64,000 bases of DNA from Byssothecium circinans. Taxonomy: Eukaryota > Ascomycota > Dothideomycetes > Pleosporales > Massarinaceae. The stretch lies in assembly GCA_010015675.1 (NCBI GenBank), contig ML976989.1:1010656-1074655 (forward strand), given 5' to 3'. The position numbers were made by a program, and so were the translations under genes. Numbering within the stretch: the first letter of the stretch is position 1; each line of letters starts with the position of its first letter. Below the pieces are notes generated by a model. That model ran no database searches. It was not told the origin of the DNA and saw only the letters and a list, made by a program, of their open reading frames with translations. Positions 10,778 through 20,200 of this stretch are shown piece by piece.

Positions 10778-12841
10778 TTAGAAGTTGATCGACAGATCGG
10801 GACCCGGCTCATCCCCCTCCTTGTCACCCTTGGCAATCATCGCCTCAAGCATGCCAAAGCTCGCCCTCCTCTTCCTCCGCGCATCTGCTTCGTTCATGGG
10901 GCTGTTTTCGCCGTCATCCTTTGCAACTTTATCAACAGTATCAATCGTATCTTCGTCGCATCGAACATATACACTCTTTTTGTTGGACGGATTGTGCACC
11001 ACGTTCTTCGCATCCCCAGGCTGCGACAGGGTGTCGGCCGGCGAAGGGCTCAAGCGTCTATTAGAACGCAGATTGCCAAAGCGCGCAGTGATGTCAGCAA
11101 GTGGAGCTCTACGACTGTCCGAAGCATTCGTACTTGATCGAACCATTCCAAAGGATGTTGCAGACGATGTCGGCTGAGTATCAGCTCGAACGGGTCGAGG
11201 ATGCGTACCTAGCCGTGTCGATAACCCACGGTACTGCAACATACTGTTCGTGCGAGTTGGACTTAACAGGGGGGATGGCGTCGTCGTACTCGGGAGTGGC
11301 TTTGACATGCCATCCAAGATGCTATCGTGGTCCCGAGAAAGTTCAGCATCGATCACCAGAGTATCAGACGACTCGGGGTTAGGAAACAAGGCGGCAACAG
11401 TAGTTGTTGGGAACTGTGTTGAAACTCCCAATGCCTCGAGGGCCGCGTTCCTGTTTAAAGCTCCAGTGCGACTGGAGTTTTCGCCGGCCGCTTTTGCCCT
11501 CCTCTTCGCCTTCGCAGCATTACCAGCTGCTACCATCAGCTTCTCATTCACCGAAAGTACATCCTTCTTAGTGCCGCTATCAGACATGGCACGCAGGCGA
11601 AGCCGACGGGTAGTGGGCGTATCAGGTAGTTCTTCCACGGACTGACTCCGGAATATTGAGCCAGATGAGTCACGCGTGTCGGTGTGCCAATTCGGGCGCT
11701 GGTATAGGAAAGGCTGTACCCGTCCAAGCGTAGCAATCTTACGTGCCATCTTGAAGTTGGAATCCCGAAGAGCTTCGTTATCTTTGTTGAGTTCGGCATT
11801 TAAGATGCGCAATCGGCGATTCTCGGCCTGCAACGTCGTCGCGCTATGCGAACGCTCAATCTCGCACTCTTTCTCGATGAAGCTCTCATGGATCGAAGGA
11901 ACGGATCTACCATCGTGACGGTCGCGACCTTCGAGAGATCTCGGAAGCGAAGAAGCCTCTGGGAAGATGCCATAGCGGATGAGAGGGACTTCACGCTCTT
12001 GCTGCATAGCTTCATAGAGGTATGCCAGCTTCAAACCCTTCAACCTATCTATAGACTGTTGGTGGGACATGGGGCTCCGGGCCGCGGTCTTCCGTTGAGG
12101 CTGGGAATATCTAGGAACAATAACATGCTCCAGATAGCCTTTGAGATGGCCGACAATGTCGTCACGCCACTGCTCGAATTTCGATCCTTTGGTTGGCCGG
12201 ATCCGCTGTGCCATGCGAAGCATTTCCTTGACTTTCTTCTCTTCGACTTCTACCATTTCAGCCTCAGTCTTGCCGGCTGACTGTCCTTGAGAGATAGTAA
12301 GAGCCAACTGTGACCACGCCATATTCTGTGGCTCACTAAGTTGGATGAAATACTCGTGGACCACAGCTCGCGGGAGGCTAAGGCGGTCGCAAATTGAGTC
12401 GAGAACAACCAAGTTGAAACCGTGCCCAGTCATCACGGTTTCGGAGAGGTAGATGCCCAACGAGATCCAGCCTCGCATTGCCATGGCATCGATATGATTG
12501 TACCATGCGGTAGGAGATTGAGGGAGTTCAGCCACATCAAAATACAAGAACCAGGCGATAAAATCGCTCAATTGAGCCGAGTTGAGCGTATTGACAAATG
12601 ATATAGCTATCTGTGATGCTTCTGGCGAGGCCGGGCTGACTGGCGCTGATGATTGAGCTATCTCGTCTGCTTCTTCCTGCAGGATAGTCTGCTGCTGCCC
12701 TCGACGGAGGAGCGAGGATAGCTTGCTAGTCTTGGAGGAGGACCTGAGACTAGAAGTTCTATACGGTACTTCCTGGAGAGATTCGATATCAGTGGACTTC
12801 GCAACACTGCGCTTGAGAGCGATCTTGGCTAAGAGAGGCAT
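10778..12841 (-). CDS. Large uncharacterised fungal protein with central coiled coil
   Basis: I do not recognise this 687-residue protein. The ATG at 12841 (MPLLAKIALKRS) is the first in-frame ATG after several near-cognate codons. Visible parts: a basic Ser-rich N-terminus; a helical, hydrophobic segment of about 200 residues with Trp-rich stretches (LSDFIAWFLYFDV, TAWYNHIDAM) that looks like a folded alpha-helical domain; then a short coiled coil (LQAENRRLRILNAELNKDN); then a long disordered Ser/Pro/Arg-rich C-terminal half with many SP and TP sites that kinases could use. No signal peptide or membrane segment is evident, and no intron is needed. A cytoskeletal, nuclear or signalling scaffold would fit, but this is only inference. 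It is divergent from nothing nearby and shares a strand with the carrier gene upstream. Confidence 0.7.
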   Translation of the reverse strand: MPLLAKIALKRSVAKSTDIESLQEVPYRTSSLRSSSKTSKLSSLLRRGQQQTILQEEADEIAQSSAPVSPASPEASQIAISFVNTLNSAQLSDFIAWFLYFDVAELPQSPTAWYNHIDAMAMRGWISLGIYLSETVMTGHGFNLVVLDSICDRLSLPRAVVHEYFIQLSEPQNMAWSQLALTISQGQSAGKTEAEMVEVEEKKVKEMLRMAQRIRPTKGSKFEQWRDDIVGHLKGYLEHVIVPRYSQPQRKTAARSPMSHQQSIDRLKGLKLAYLYEAMQQEREVPLIRYGIFPEASSLPRSLEGRDRHDGRSVPSIHESFIEKECEIERSHSATTLQAENRRLRILNAELNKDNEALRDSNFKMARKIATLGRVQPFLYQRPNWHTDTRDSSGSIFRSQSVEELPDTPTTRRLRLRAMSDSGTKKDVLSVNEKLMVAAGNAAKAKRRAKAAGENSSRTGALNRNAALEALGVSTQFPTTTVAALFPNPESSDTLVIDAELSRDHDSILDGMSKPLPSTTTPSPLLSPTRTNSMLQYRGLSTRLGTHPRPVRADTQPTSSATSFGMVRSSTNASDSRRAPLADITARFGNLRSNRRLSPSPADTLSQPGDAKNVVHNPSNKKSVYVRCDEDTIDTVDKVAKDDGENSPMNEADARRKRRASFGMLEAMIAKGDKEGDEPGPDLSINF

Positions 12842-13232
12842 GGTGTTTGTGTTGTTCCGGTTGTGGAAAACTTGGTGCAACGTTGAGGTGTACACAATAG
12901 GGTGTGTTAGCGGGTTTAAAGAGCGTGCAGTGACGGAAATAAATAGGTAGTGGCATAGAGAATTGCTGAGCACTACCCGGAGTGATGTCACGTGACGACG
13001 GTGAATCCATGGATGCACGTGTCGAGTCCATGCTCCGGATCCGTGCGGTTCTCACCACTTGGTGAAGGCATACTATGGCGGGTTGTTGCTGTGCCAACTC
13101 TGTATATATAAGCATAATGAAGATGAACGTGTCTCATCAATGCCCAGTGCCGTTTGCGTCTACATGCTTCGAATATGCCCTCACAAACGCCCAGAAATGC
13201 ATCGCCATGGAGGAACACCTTACACCGCCTCT
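12842..13232. promoter_or_regulatory. Promoter/3' spacer between the unknown 687-aa gene and the carrier
   Basis: About 390 bp on the 5' side of the minus-strand gene starting at 12841 and 3' of the carrier. It contains CACGTGAC-type sequence near 12990 and an AT-rich TATATATAAG stretch near 13105. No gene is seen. Confidence 0.4.
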
Positions 13233-14282
13233 TCAGTCTTCTTCATGGGCCATTGCCTCGCTGTCAAACATCTTGGGCAGGAAGAATTTCGTGTTTTCGT
13301 ATACGACAAATGTGACGACAGTGGTTGGAATGACCCTGAGCGTATTCGGCACCACTCTGTTTCTGTCAGCTTCATCGGCACAGTCCTCGATATGCAGCAC
13401 ACTAACCCCTTGTAAAAAGCCAGGAAGCCCTCATTTTTCCAAGTCTTCCTCAACACATCAATTAGCCCACTGTACTGACTCGCGGCATTATACTGCTGCA
13501 TTCGAGCCCGAATCGGCTGGTACGGGTAGGTGATGGCGCCGGCCAACAGCTTACTACCGCTGCTCATATATATGAAATCCCAGTTGCTCAGCTTCTCAAT
13601 GCCACCTATGCTTTCACCTCTTGCTTGCTTCATCCTCTCGTATATAGCGAATTGGACGGCACCGTGTGCGACGCCGAGAGTAGACGGGACGAAACCAGCC
13701 CAGAGACCTCGAATACCGCGCGTGTAGTAGACGTGTGTGAGGCCTTCGGTCATGGACTTGTAGGCTTCCGGGTGGTTGGCGCCGCGTTCGAGCATGCGCG
13801 TTTTCACTACCCAGATGGGGTTCGTACATGCCCCTGTGAGCAGACCTTTGCAATGTCAGCAATAGTATGAATGCCAAAAACAGTGCAACCTTACCAGCGA
13901 CGATACTAGCCCCAAAAAATTCAGCGCTTCCCAAACGTTCGCCATAGCCCCTCCTCTTCTGAAGTATTTCTTTGGCCCGGCCATAGAACAAAAAGTACAG
14001 CCCCCATCCCAAGCTGTTGCCCAGCATGTTCGGCCATAGCCCTCGGTAGAGTGCCCTCGCACCACCCTCATCTCTGATCACATGTCGGAGAATGCGAAAA
14101 GAGTCGCCGGGCCGAGACTTTGTCTTGGTATTCAGTTGAAGGCGATTCTTGAGTAGGTCGAGAGGGTGGACGGTTAGACAGGATATCACCCCCGCACTGA
14201 AGCCGGCGGCGGTTTCAACGACTGGCGATGGTATGGTCTGGGCTTTGGAAGGGCTTTCGAGAGGAGGAAGCGCGCGGGGCAT
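13233..14282 (-). CDS. Mitochondrial carrier, folate/FAD transporter type (FLX1/SLC25A32-like)
   Basis: An inner mitochondrial membrane carrier of about 312 residues, probably importing FAD or folate-type substrates. Exons: 14282-13895, 13833-13407 and 13356-13233; the introns (61 and 50 bp) restore the carrier frame. Seen: the three carrier signatures HPLDLLKNR, NPIWVVKTRM and YPYQPIRARM. The second and third resemble the NPIWVVKTR and PYQ-x-R versions that are characteristic of the FAD/folate subgroup. Each of the three repeats has two hydrophobic segments, as usual. The frame extends upstream of 14282 only through near-cognate codons; the ATG at 14282 has A at -3. The small last exon supplies the conserved C-terminus ending MFDSEAMAHEED. 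It is divergently arranged with the Sec72-like gene. Folate versus FAD cannot be decided here. Confidence 0.88.
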
Positions 14283-14855
14283 GATTACGGGAAAAGCGGG
14301 ACGCAACGATGCATGCTTCACCGACTCAACATGTTGGAATGGCGCAAATCGAGGCGTGTATAGAGTTTCATGGAGATGTGAAGGGGATTCGCTTCACAGT
14401 GCGGGAAAGACGTGCGGAGATAGGGCATGATGTCGACCTTGACTCGAGCTTTGGCCTTAAGCCCGAGCGCCGGCACATTTCTTTCGCGTGGGGGACGCGA
14501 AGGCGGTGGGCGTAGTGCAGGTGGTACGTCACTACCCGTGGACATGTGTCGCGACATCTGCAAGACTCCCGCACGATTCCTCAGCAGACCTCACATATGT
14601 ACAAAACCGACTTAACGGTTTGCCCTAGTGTGGTTCGCCAAATTCGTAGCAAAGCCAATCCAAACAGCATACAATGACCTCGGGCGTAAGTACATCACGT
14701 GATATATGCTTATCGATAAGGGGGTATTTCCAAGTGTCCAGATCTCTAACAACCTCCGTCCCACTTCGCTCACCTTACGCCTCAACACACCACTACACTA
14801 CCATAAAGTCCCTGGTACTCGCACGCAGCGCCCGCATATCCACACCTCTCCCGTA
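14283..14855. promoter_or_regulatory. Shared promoter region of the carrier (-) and Sec72-like (+) genes
   Basis: A 573-bp spacer between divergent start codons. It has CT-rich leader sequence just before 14856 and a GATAAG site near 14715 that could bind a GATA factor (inference). A 68-codon plus-strand frame at 14309 is discussed under rejected items. Confidence 0.45.
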
Positions 14856-15455
14856 ATGGAGTCTCCCGACACCTTCACGCTCCTGCCGTTGCAGGTGGAT
14901 CCCACCACCTACGCCGTAACCGCGTCGCACTCCAACAGCGCCCTGGACTCCGAACTCGCCGCCCTCAATTCACTACACAAAGGCCTTCTCGCTGCAAACA
15001 CGCCGAATCAAACACCACCCCCTCCCGTCCCCGTGAACCCCACGCGCTCCGCTCAAATCGGCAAGCTGCGCGAATCTGGCAACGCCGAGTTCCGCAAAGG
15101 CAACCACGCACAAGCCGTCAAGCTTTACAGTCTCGCCATCGATATGGCCCTTGGCCGTCCATCCTGGGAACCCTCTGGGCTCGTCCGTGAGGAGGTATCG
15201 GGCCTACTAAGCAACCGCGCGCAAGCGAATATGGCGCAACAGAACTGGGCCGAGGGTGCGGTAGATGCGGAAGCTAGCGTCGAAATGAAGAAGGTGGGAA
15301 ACGCAAAGGGCTGGTGGAGGAGAGGCAAGTGCTTGCTCGAGATGGGCAGGCTAGAAGAGGCGGAGAACTGGGTGAAACAGGGTCTGGAGTTTGAAGCCAC
15401 GGAGCAGGATCTCGTACAACTGAAAACGGAGATTGAGAAGAGAAAGGGCACATAG
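14856..15455 (+). CDS. SEC72: Sec72-like TPR protein of the post-translational ER translocon
   Basis: A 199-residue cytosolic/ER-surface protein that should bind Hsp70 tails through TPR repeats and serve the Sec62/Sec63 complex in post-translational import into the ER. Seen: a family-like N-terminus (MESPDTFTLLPLQVDP), then a TPR array from about residue 70: GKLRESGNAEFRKGNHAQA, then LYSLAIDMAL, LLSNRAQANMAQQNW, AVEDAEAS-like helix, and GWWRRGKCLLEMGR near the end. The ATG at 14856 is the first ATG that gives this conserved start; the frame upstream of it is leader sequence. No introns are needed. Length matches the filamentous fungal family (about 200 residues). The symbol is by family similarity only. 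Confidence 0.82.
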   Translation: MESPDTFTLLPLQVDPTTYAVTASHSNSALDSELAALNSLHKGLLAANTPNQTPPPPVPVNPTRSAQIGKLRESGNAEFRKGNHAQAVKLYSLAIDMALGRPSWEPSGLVREEVSGLLSNRAQANMAQQNWAEGAVDAEASVEMKKVGNAKGWWRRGKCLLEMGRLEEAENWVKQGLEFEATEQDLVQLKTEIEKRKGT

Positions 15456-15935
15456 ACGTTTCCTATGTCAATTGCAACTGAGCTGTTGGAGCGGCGAACA
15501 GCAGGAATATCCAAGGGATGCATATTGAGGGCGTTTGGCGCAGGATACATTTGTCGAGCACTATGCTTTGCTTATCGAAGCATACCGGGGGAGGACTCCG
15601 TCACAACCATGGACATGAATACGATCATCACGATATTTCCATCTCCACCTCATCTCCTCTTCGTCGTTTCTCTCTCCACGATTTTAAAAGCAGGGTCTGA
15701 TCGGACGAAGAACAGCTGGTTGCATGCAAGATAAGTTGAAAAACACGCTACATCCCCAATCGCCTCAAATTTTAAGACACCTCAGGTTGACCGCGTTCCT
15801 AGCACCAACTTGCGCCACGTCCTTCCATGTTCTTCTCTCGGTCTGTCGCCCCCTTCCTTAAATCTCTCGCTTTTTTCTCTCCTGCCTACTTCCTTACTTC
15901 CCGTCACAACGGCTTAGTGACAGAAGATTTTATGT
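15456..15935. other. Spacer after Sec72-like gene
   Basis: 3' UTR and spacer, T/C-rich around 15820-15900. No gene seen. Confidence 0.4.
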
Positions 15936-15939
15936 CCCC

Positions 15940-17020
15940 CACATATCATCTTCTCCACACAAGCCTACAACAGATCAATCATCCAAGGAATCTTGTGAGC
16001 CGGCGCCGTTTCCCCAAGCGCCTAGGATCATTATAAGTTGACGCAATGCACGTACACAAGGTTGCCGTGTGTATGCGGGCTATGCAGGGCCTATCACCTG
16101 TCCAGGGGACCTTGGATGATGGACGCCGGGAGGAACCGTTGCTTCAGCACTGCATTGCCTGCATGGAGTAGGAGGTTTTCCGAGCTCCGACATTATTTTC
16201 ACATTAACCGGCTTCATGACTAGAGGACTCTCTGCTCTCATCAGATTGCCCTTGAGTCTTTATCTCTTGGAGAAGACGCCTAGATGAACAACATCGAAAC
16301 GGGCTTCATGTGGGGTTGATATTTAACGTGCATTTCCCCGGCACGTTTTGTGGTTCATTGCTCTACACGCATGTACACAAACCACCGAGTTATGCCTGAT
16401 TTTTGGGGCCTTGCAGGGCCTGAACTGTGACCTTTAAAAGCAAAGGGGACACCCGATTCGATCGACGCCGGAAGGAACCCTAGCTTCAGCGCTGCAACGC
16501 ATTCAGTGGAGTGGGAGGTTTTCTGTGCTCACACATTTCATCACTATTCGTCCTTCACATGACACATCGCAAGGGCGCAAGCTCAATGAGTGTCACGTGG
16601 GGGAGTACCATGGCTTGAAAGCTGAAGACGTTATGCATTCCCACATACCGTCGCACTTGATAGCAAGCCTAGATTGAACAACATCACCAAGCAAATCTCA
16701 TCTGTGGGGTGTGGGTTTCGCTCTTTCCTTTCCCCTGGGAGTGTGGGATAATGACGCCTTCTCTGGATGTCATTGTCAATACTATCTGCGGGTTATCCCT
16801 TGTTAACACGGGGAGTGCTCGTAACATGAGCTGGCGTGAGCTTGCGTGGGCACGTTAGTGTTCAGCAACCACGTAGTCGAGTCGGGCAGGACTCGAACGG
16901 TGAAGGGGAGCTTGGTTGGTGGACGCCGGAGGAAACCTTGGCTTCGCTTTTGTACTGCCTGTGCTGTGGGGTTGGAGGTTCTCTGTGCTCGTACATTTTT
17001 GTTTCTTGCTCGAGGGGTTT
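15940..17020. repeat. Three diverged direct copies of an unknown non-coding repeat (about 310-460 bp units)
   Basis: Comparable landmarks recur in the same order. A GCCTAnA...CAAC...ATC block lies at about 15964, 16278 and 16667. A GACGCCGG core followed by AGGAA(A/C)C, CTTC and TGC-rich sequence lies at 16132, 16464 and 16922. GGAGGTT(T)TC followed by GTGCTC-like sequence and ACATT closes each unit. Unit spacing is about 314-390 bp by one landmark and 332-458 bp by the other, so the copies have drifted and gained or lost DNA. No open frame spans a unit and no terminal inverted repeats are visible. Confidence 0.6.
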
Positions 17021-17209
17021 GTGTTTTGGCTTTTGGTTTATTTGTTAGTTAGTTGCTTTGTGGTTAACATCTTCGATTCTTTTACCTCGTGTTTTGTTTA
17101 TCATCACTGAGGCCGAGCATTATCATATCATGAAGCGGCTTCGCAAGTGAAGTTTGAGAAAATAACATGAAATTCCCGACTATCAAAGTAAGACGCGCTT
17201 AGATATCCA

Positions 17210-20200
17210 TCATGTGGCCACTGTCCAACGTGCTACTTCCACTTCAGAGCCCGACTCGGAAAAATCATGATCCCTGATATGGACCACGTCCTTGTCCAGA
17301 TAACAACGGAAGCACAGTTGGAAAGGTACATCGCAAGTTTGGCACTCATAATAAAGGCCGCATAAGATCTGGTCGATGTCAGTTTCCTATTTATCGTACC
17401 CAAGGAACGAGGTCATACCGTCCAGCAAGAATCGCAGGCTTCTTTGTCCTCTGTACCAACCAGATCGTAAGGAGAGTTCCAATCCCAGTGATTGGCCAAT
17501 TCAGTGTTGAGATCTTCCTTCGGCGATTTCAATAGTTCCAAAAGCTCCTCCTCGTTGGGCCATAGGTACTGCCCGAGTTTGAAAGGCGTCCAGGTTCTCC
17601 CCACGCCTTGTGCGTGGACAAAACGACTGGCTTTGGTGTCCAAAAGAAGATTAATAACACTGATGTACGGAATTCGCCGGTTTTTGTTCGACGCTACACT
17701 TAATTTGAGCGCCCAACATAGAGGTGTCCATCCGCGTGAGTCAGGGCTGTTCACGAACTCAGGATGAATGCTCAGTACGTATCTCACAATCTCTTCCTCT
17801 CCACTGACGACCGCTATGTGCAGGGCATTTCTTCCCATTACATCGACCCCATCGATGCTCGCTTGGTGATTGTCATGCAACAACTTGACCAACTGTAGAT
17901 TGCGTTGAAGGGCGCAATGGATTGGTCTTCGACCTGCGTTGTCTTCCATATCTGATAGCGCTCCCCGAGCCAACAAATATTCGACAAGTGAAATAGGAGC
18001 GTACAAACAAGCGGGGTATATCGAGCTTCCAAACTTCAAACTTTCAGCATTGAGGTCAATGCCTGGAAGGTCGAGGAAATACTCGACGATTCGCACTTTC
18101 TCTTCATCATGGCTGCGATTTCGGCTAAGGACAGTCTGGATCGGCGTCTGGCCGTTGATAAGCTGAACGTTGATATCGAATTGTGAACATGCCTCGATGA
18201 TTTTTTGTATGACCTCCAAAGTCGCCGTGCAGCAAGCTTGATCAAAGACACCGGGATCGTCGGCTATTGCCCCACATGAGAGGAGGTAGATGATGACTTC
18301 GAGGTTGTGTTCACGGACCGCAAAAAATAGTGGTGTTTCTCCGTAGTCGTTCTTCCTGAACGGATCAGCGCCTCGCCTAATTAACCTCTTTACTATCGGG
18401 AGACCGGTGTGCATTGTAATCGCATGTAATGCGGTGTTTCCAGTGGCAGTGTCTGGAAGCTTAACGTCTACATCCAGTTCCAAAAGCGCTTCTGTTGCTT
18501 GCATACAGTTGTGGTAGACACATGTTTGAAGCAGCTTGGAGTGTTCTGTGCCAAAATCTGAGGTGTCTGCGCAGGCATGGAACAATTTTTCCAGAAATGG
18601 GTCCAGTTTCGCTCTCATCCAAGATTTCTTTAGAGTTGATGCACAGTAAATTCCCTCTTGTAACTGCTTCTTGGAAAGTCCTCGATCAAGCAACACGGTA
18701 AGTATAGGGAGCATGACATCAACCACCACCATCTGAATGATAGTTAGAGTTCCACCGCGGTATCGCTTTCCGAGATCAAGACCTGCATCAATGAATGCGT
18801 TTACCAGGTCGCTTCCTTGTTCCTGGAGTACCAAATAATCACCGGGATACTTGAAAAGCATCCCCTGCTTGTCGTCGCATTGCTCATTAACATCAGCACC
18901 GAGGTCTACCAGAGCATTTATAGTCGTAGTAGAACAATGACGCATACTCAAAGATAAGGGAGTTTTTCGGGACCTTCTCCCAGCCCATAGACCGTTGATG
19001 CGGGCACCTTCATGAACGAGTCGAGTGGCGAGGGTCGCATGATCTGTTTTGATGGCCCTCACAAGTGCGGGTTCCAAGATCTCTTTGTTGAAATCGAACT
19101 CAGGAAACTGCATGAGGAACCTCAGCCTGAGATTTTTCGCAAACTCGCTCCATTTGTCGGGATCCTTTCGCCCGCTTCGGAATGCTACCAATGACCAGTT
19201 GCGTCTCGTAACATCGGGTTCGATCGCTAATAGCTTTTCAGCGACACCGGTAGCACCAATGCGCAGAGCCTTGCTCAAAACCTCTTCGTATATTCCCACT
19301 CTGCCCTCGGGTGGAGTATATGGGTAAATGTGTGGTTGAAGTAGTATCGCGCACTTCTTGTGATGATGAATCAAAGTCCGGTGGATTAGTGCCAGATCCA
19401 CGCGTATCTCGATGTCGTTCCTAGCTATTGCCTCGAGTGTAACGGCAAGAGCATCATGCTGACCGTATCTTTGCGCAGTCTCCATGAGTGCTACATAATC
19501 GGCATCACTCCAAGAGCCATGAACTAAAAGACCCGCTAGTAGGTTTCGATTCCCAAACTTTGCCGCCACCTTCAGAATGTCCGTATCCAACGGGCTGTCG
19601 GGTACCTCAATGAGTTGACTGAGCCTACGTCGACAGCTATAATAGATGAGTTTCTCGGTAACCGTTTGCGCTGTCTCCGTGCTCTCTCGATTTATCCAGG
19701 CCCCAGCAACCAGAAAACGTAGAGTGCTCTGAAAGCAATCCAAGGAAGCCGCTCGATGAAGGAGCAACACGGGATTCTGAACTCTACAGCTTGTCAGATG
19801 CTCCATGTGCTTGCTCCAGACCTCTGGCATCGTAATAAAATCTTGAGATTCGACCATTGCCATAACCGCAGAATCGATGATAGACCCTGAGGGAGCTCCT
19901 TGCTCAAGGAGAGCTGTTACAATGTGAACATGTTTGCAGTATGTAGCGGTGACCAAAGCTCGAAAACATCCCTGCGTGAGAGATGGTGACTCATGGAATT
20001 TGGATCTTGCATAGAACAGCAAGTCACAGAGCCCGTGATAGGCCAACAGCTCCAGCACATCAGTTGGGTGGTCACGAGTCAAAGGCGTAAGTTGATTGAA
20101 ACTCTGTAGCTTGTGGGAAGACATGATCCACAATGCGCAGGTTTGCGGATCTTCGACTAGAGTAGACCCAAGAATTACTTCTGGCTGAAGTTCACCTTGG

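Noticed and set aside
14309..14515. Short plus-strand frame with IEFHGDVKGIRFTVRERRAE, faintly like the start of acylphosphatase
   Set aside because: The match needs an internal deletion of the GVGFR region, and no continuation with the rest of the fold is found. It lies in the carrier/Sec72 promoter; I treat it as chance.
16860..16910. B-box-like GTTCGAGTCC on the minus strand, possible tRNA
   Set aside because: The flanking bases do not pair as a T arm, and no A box or acceptor stem is present.
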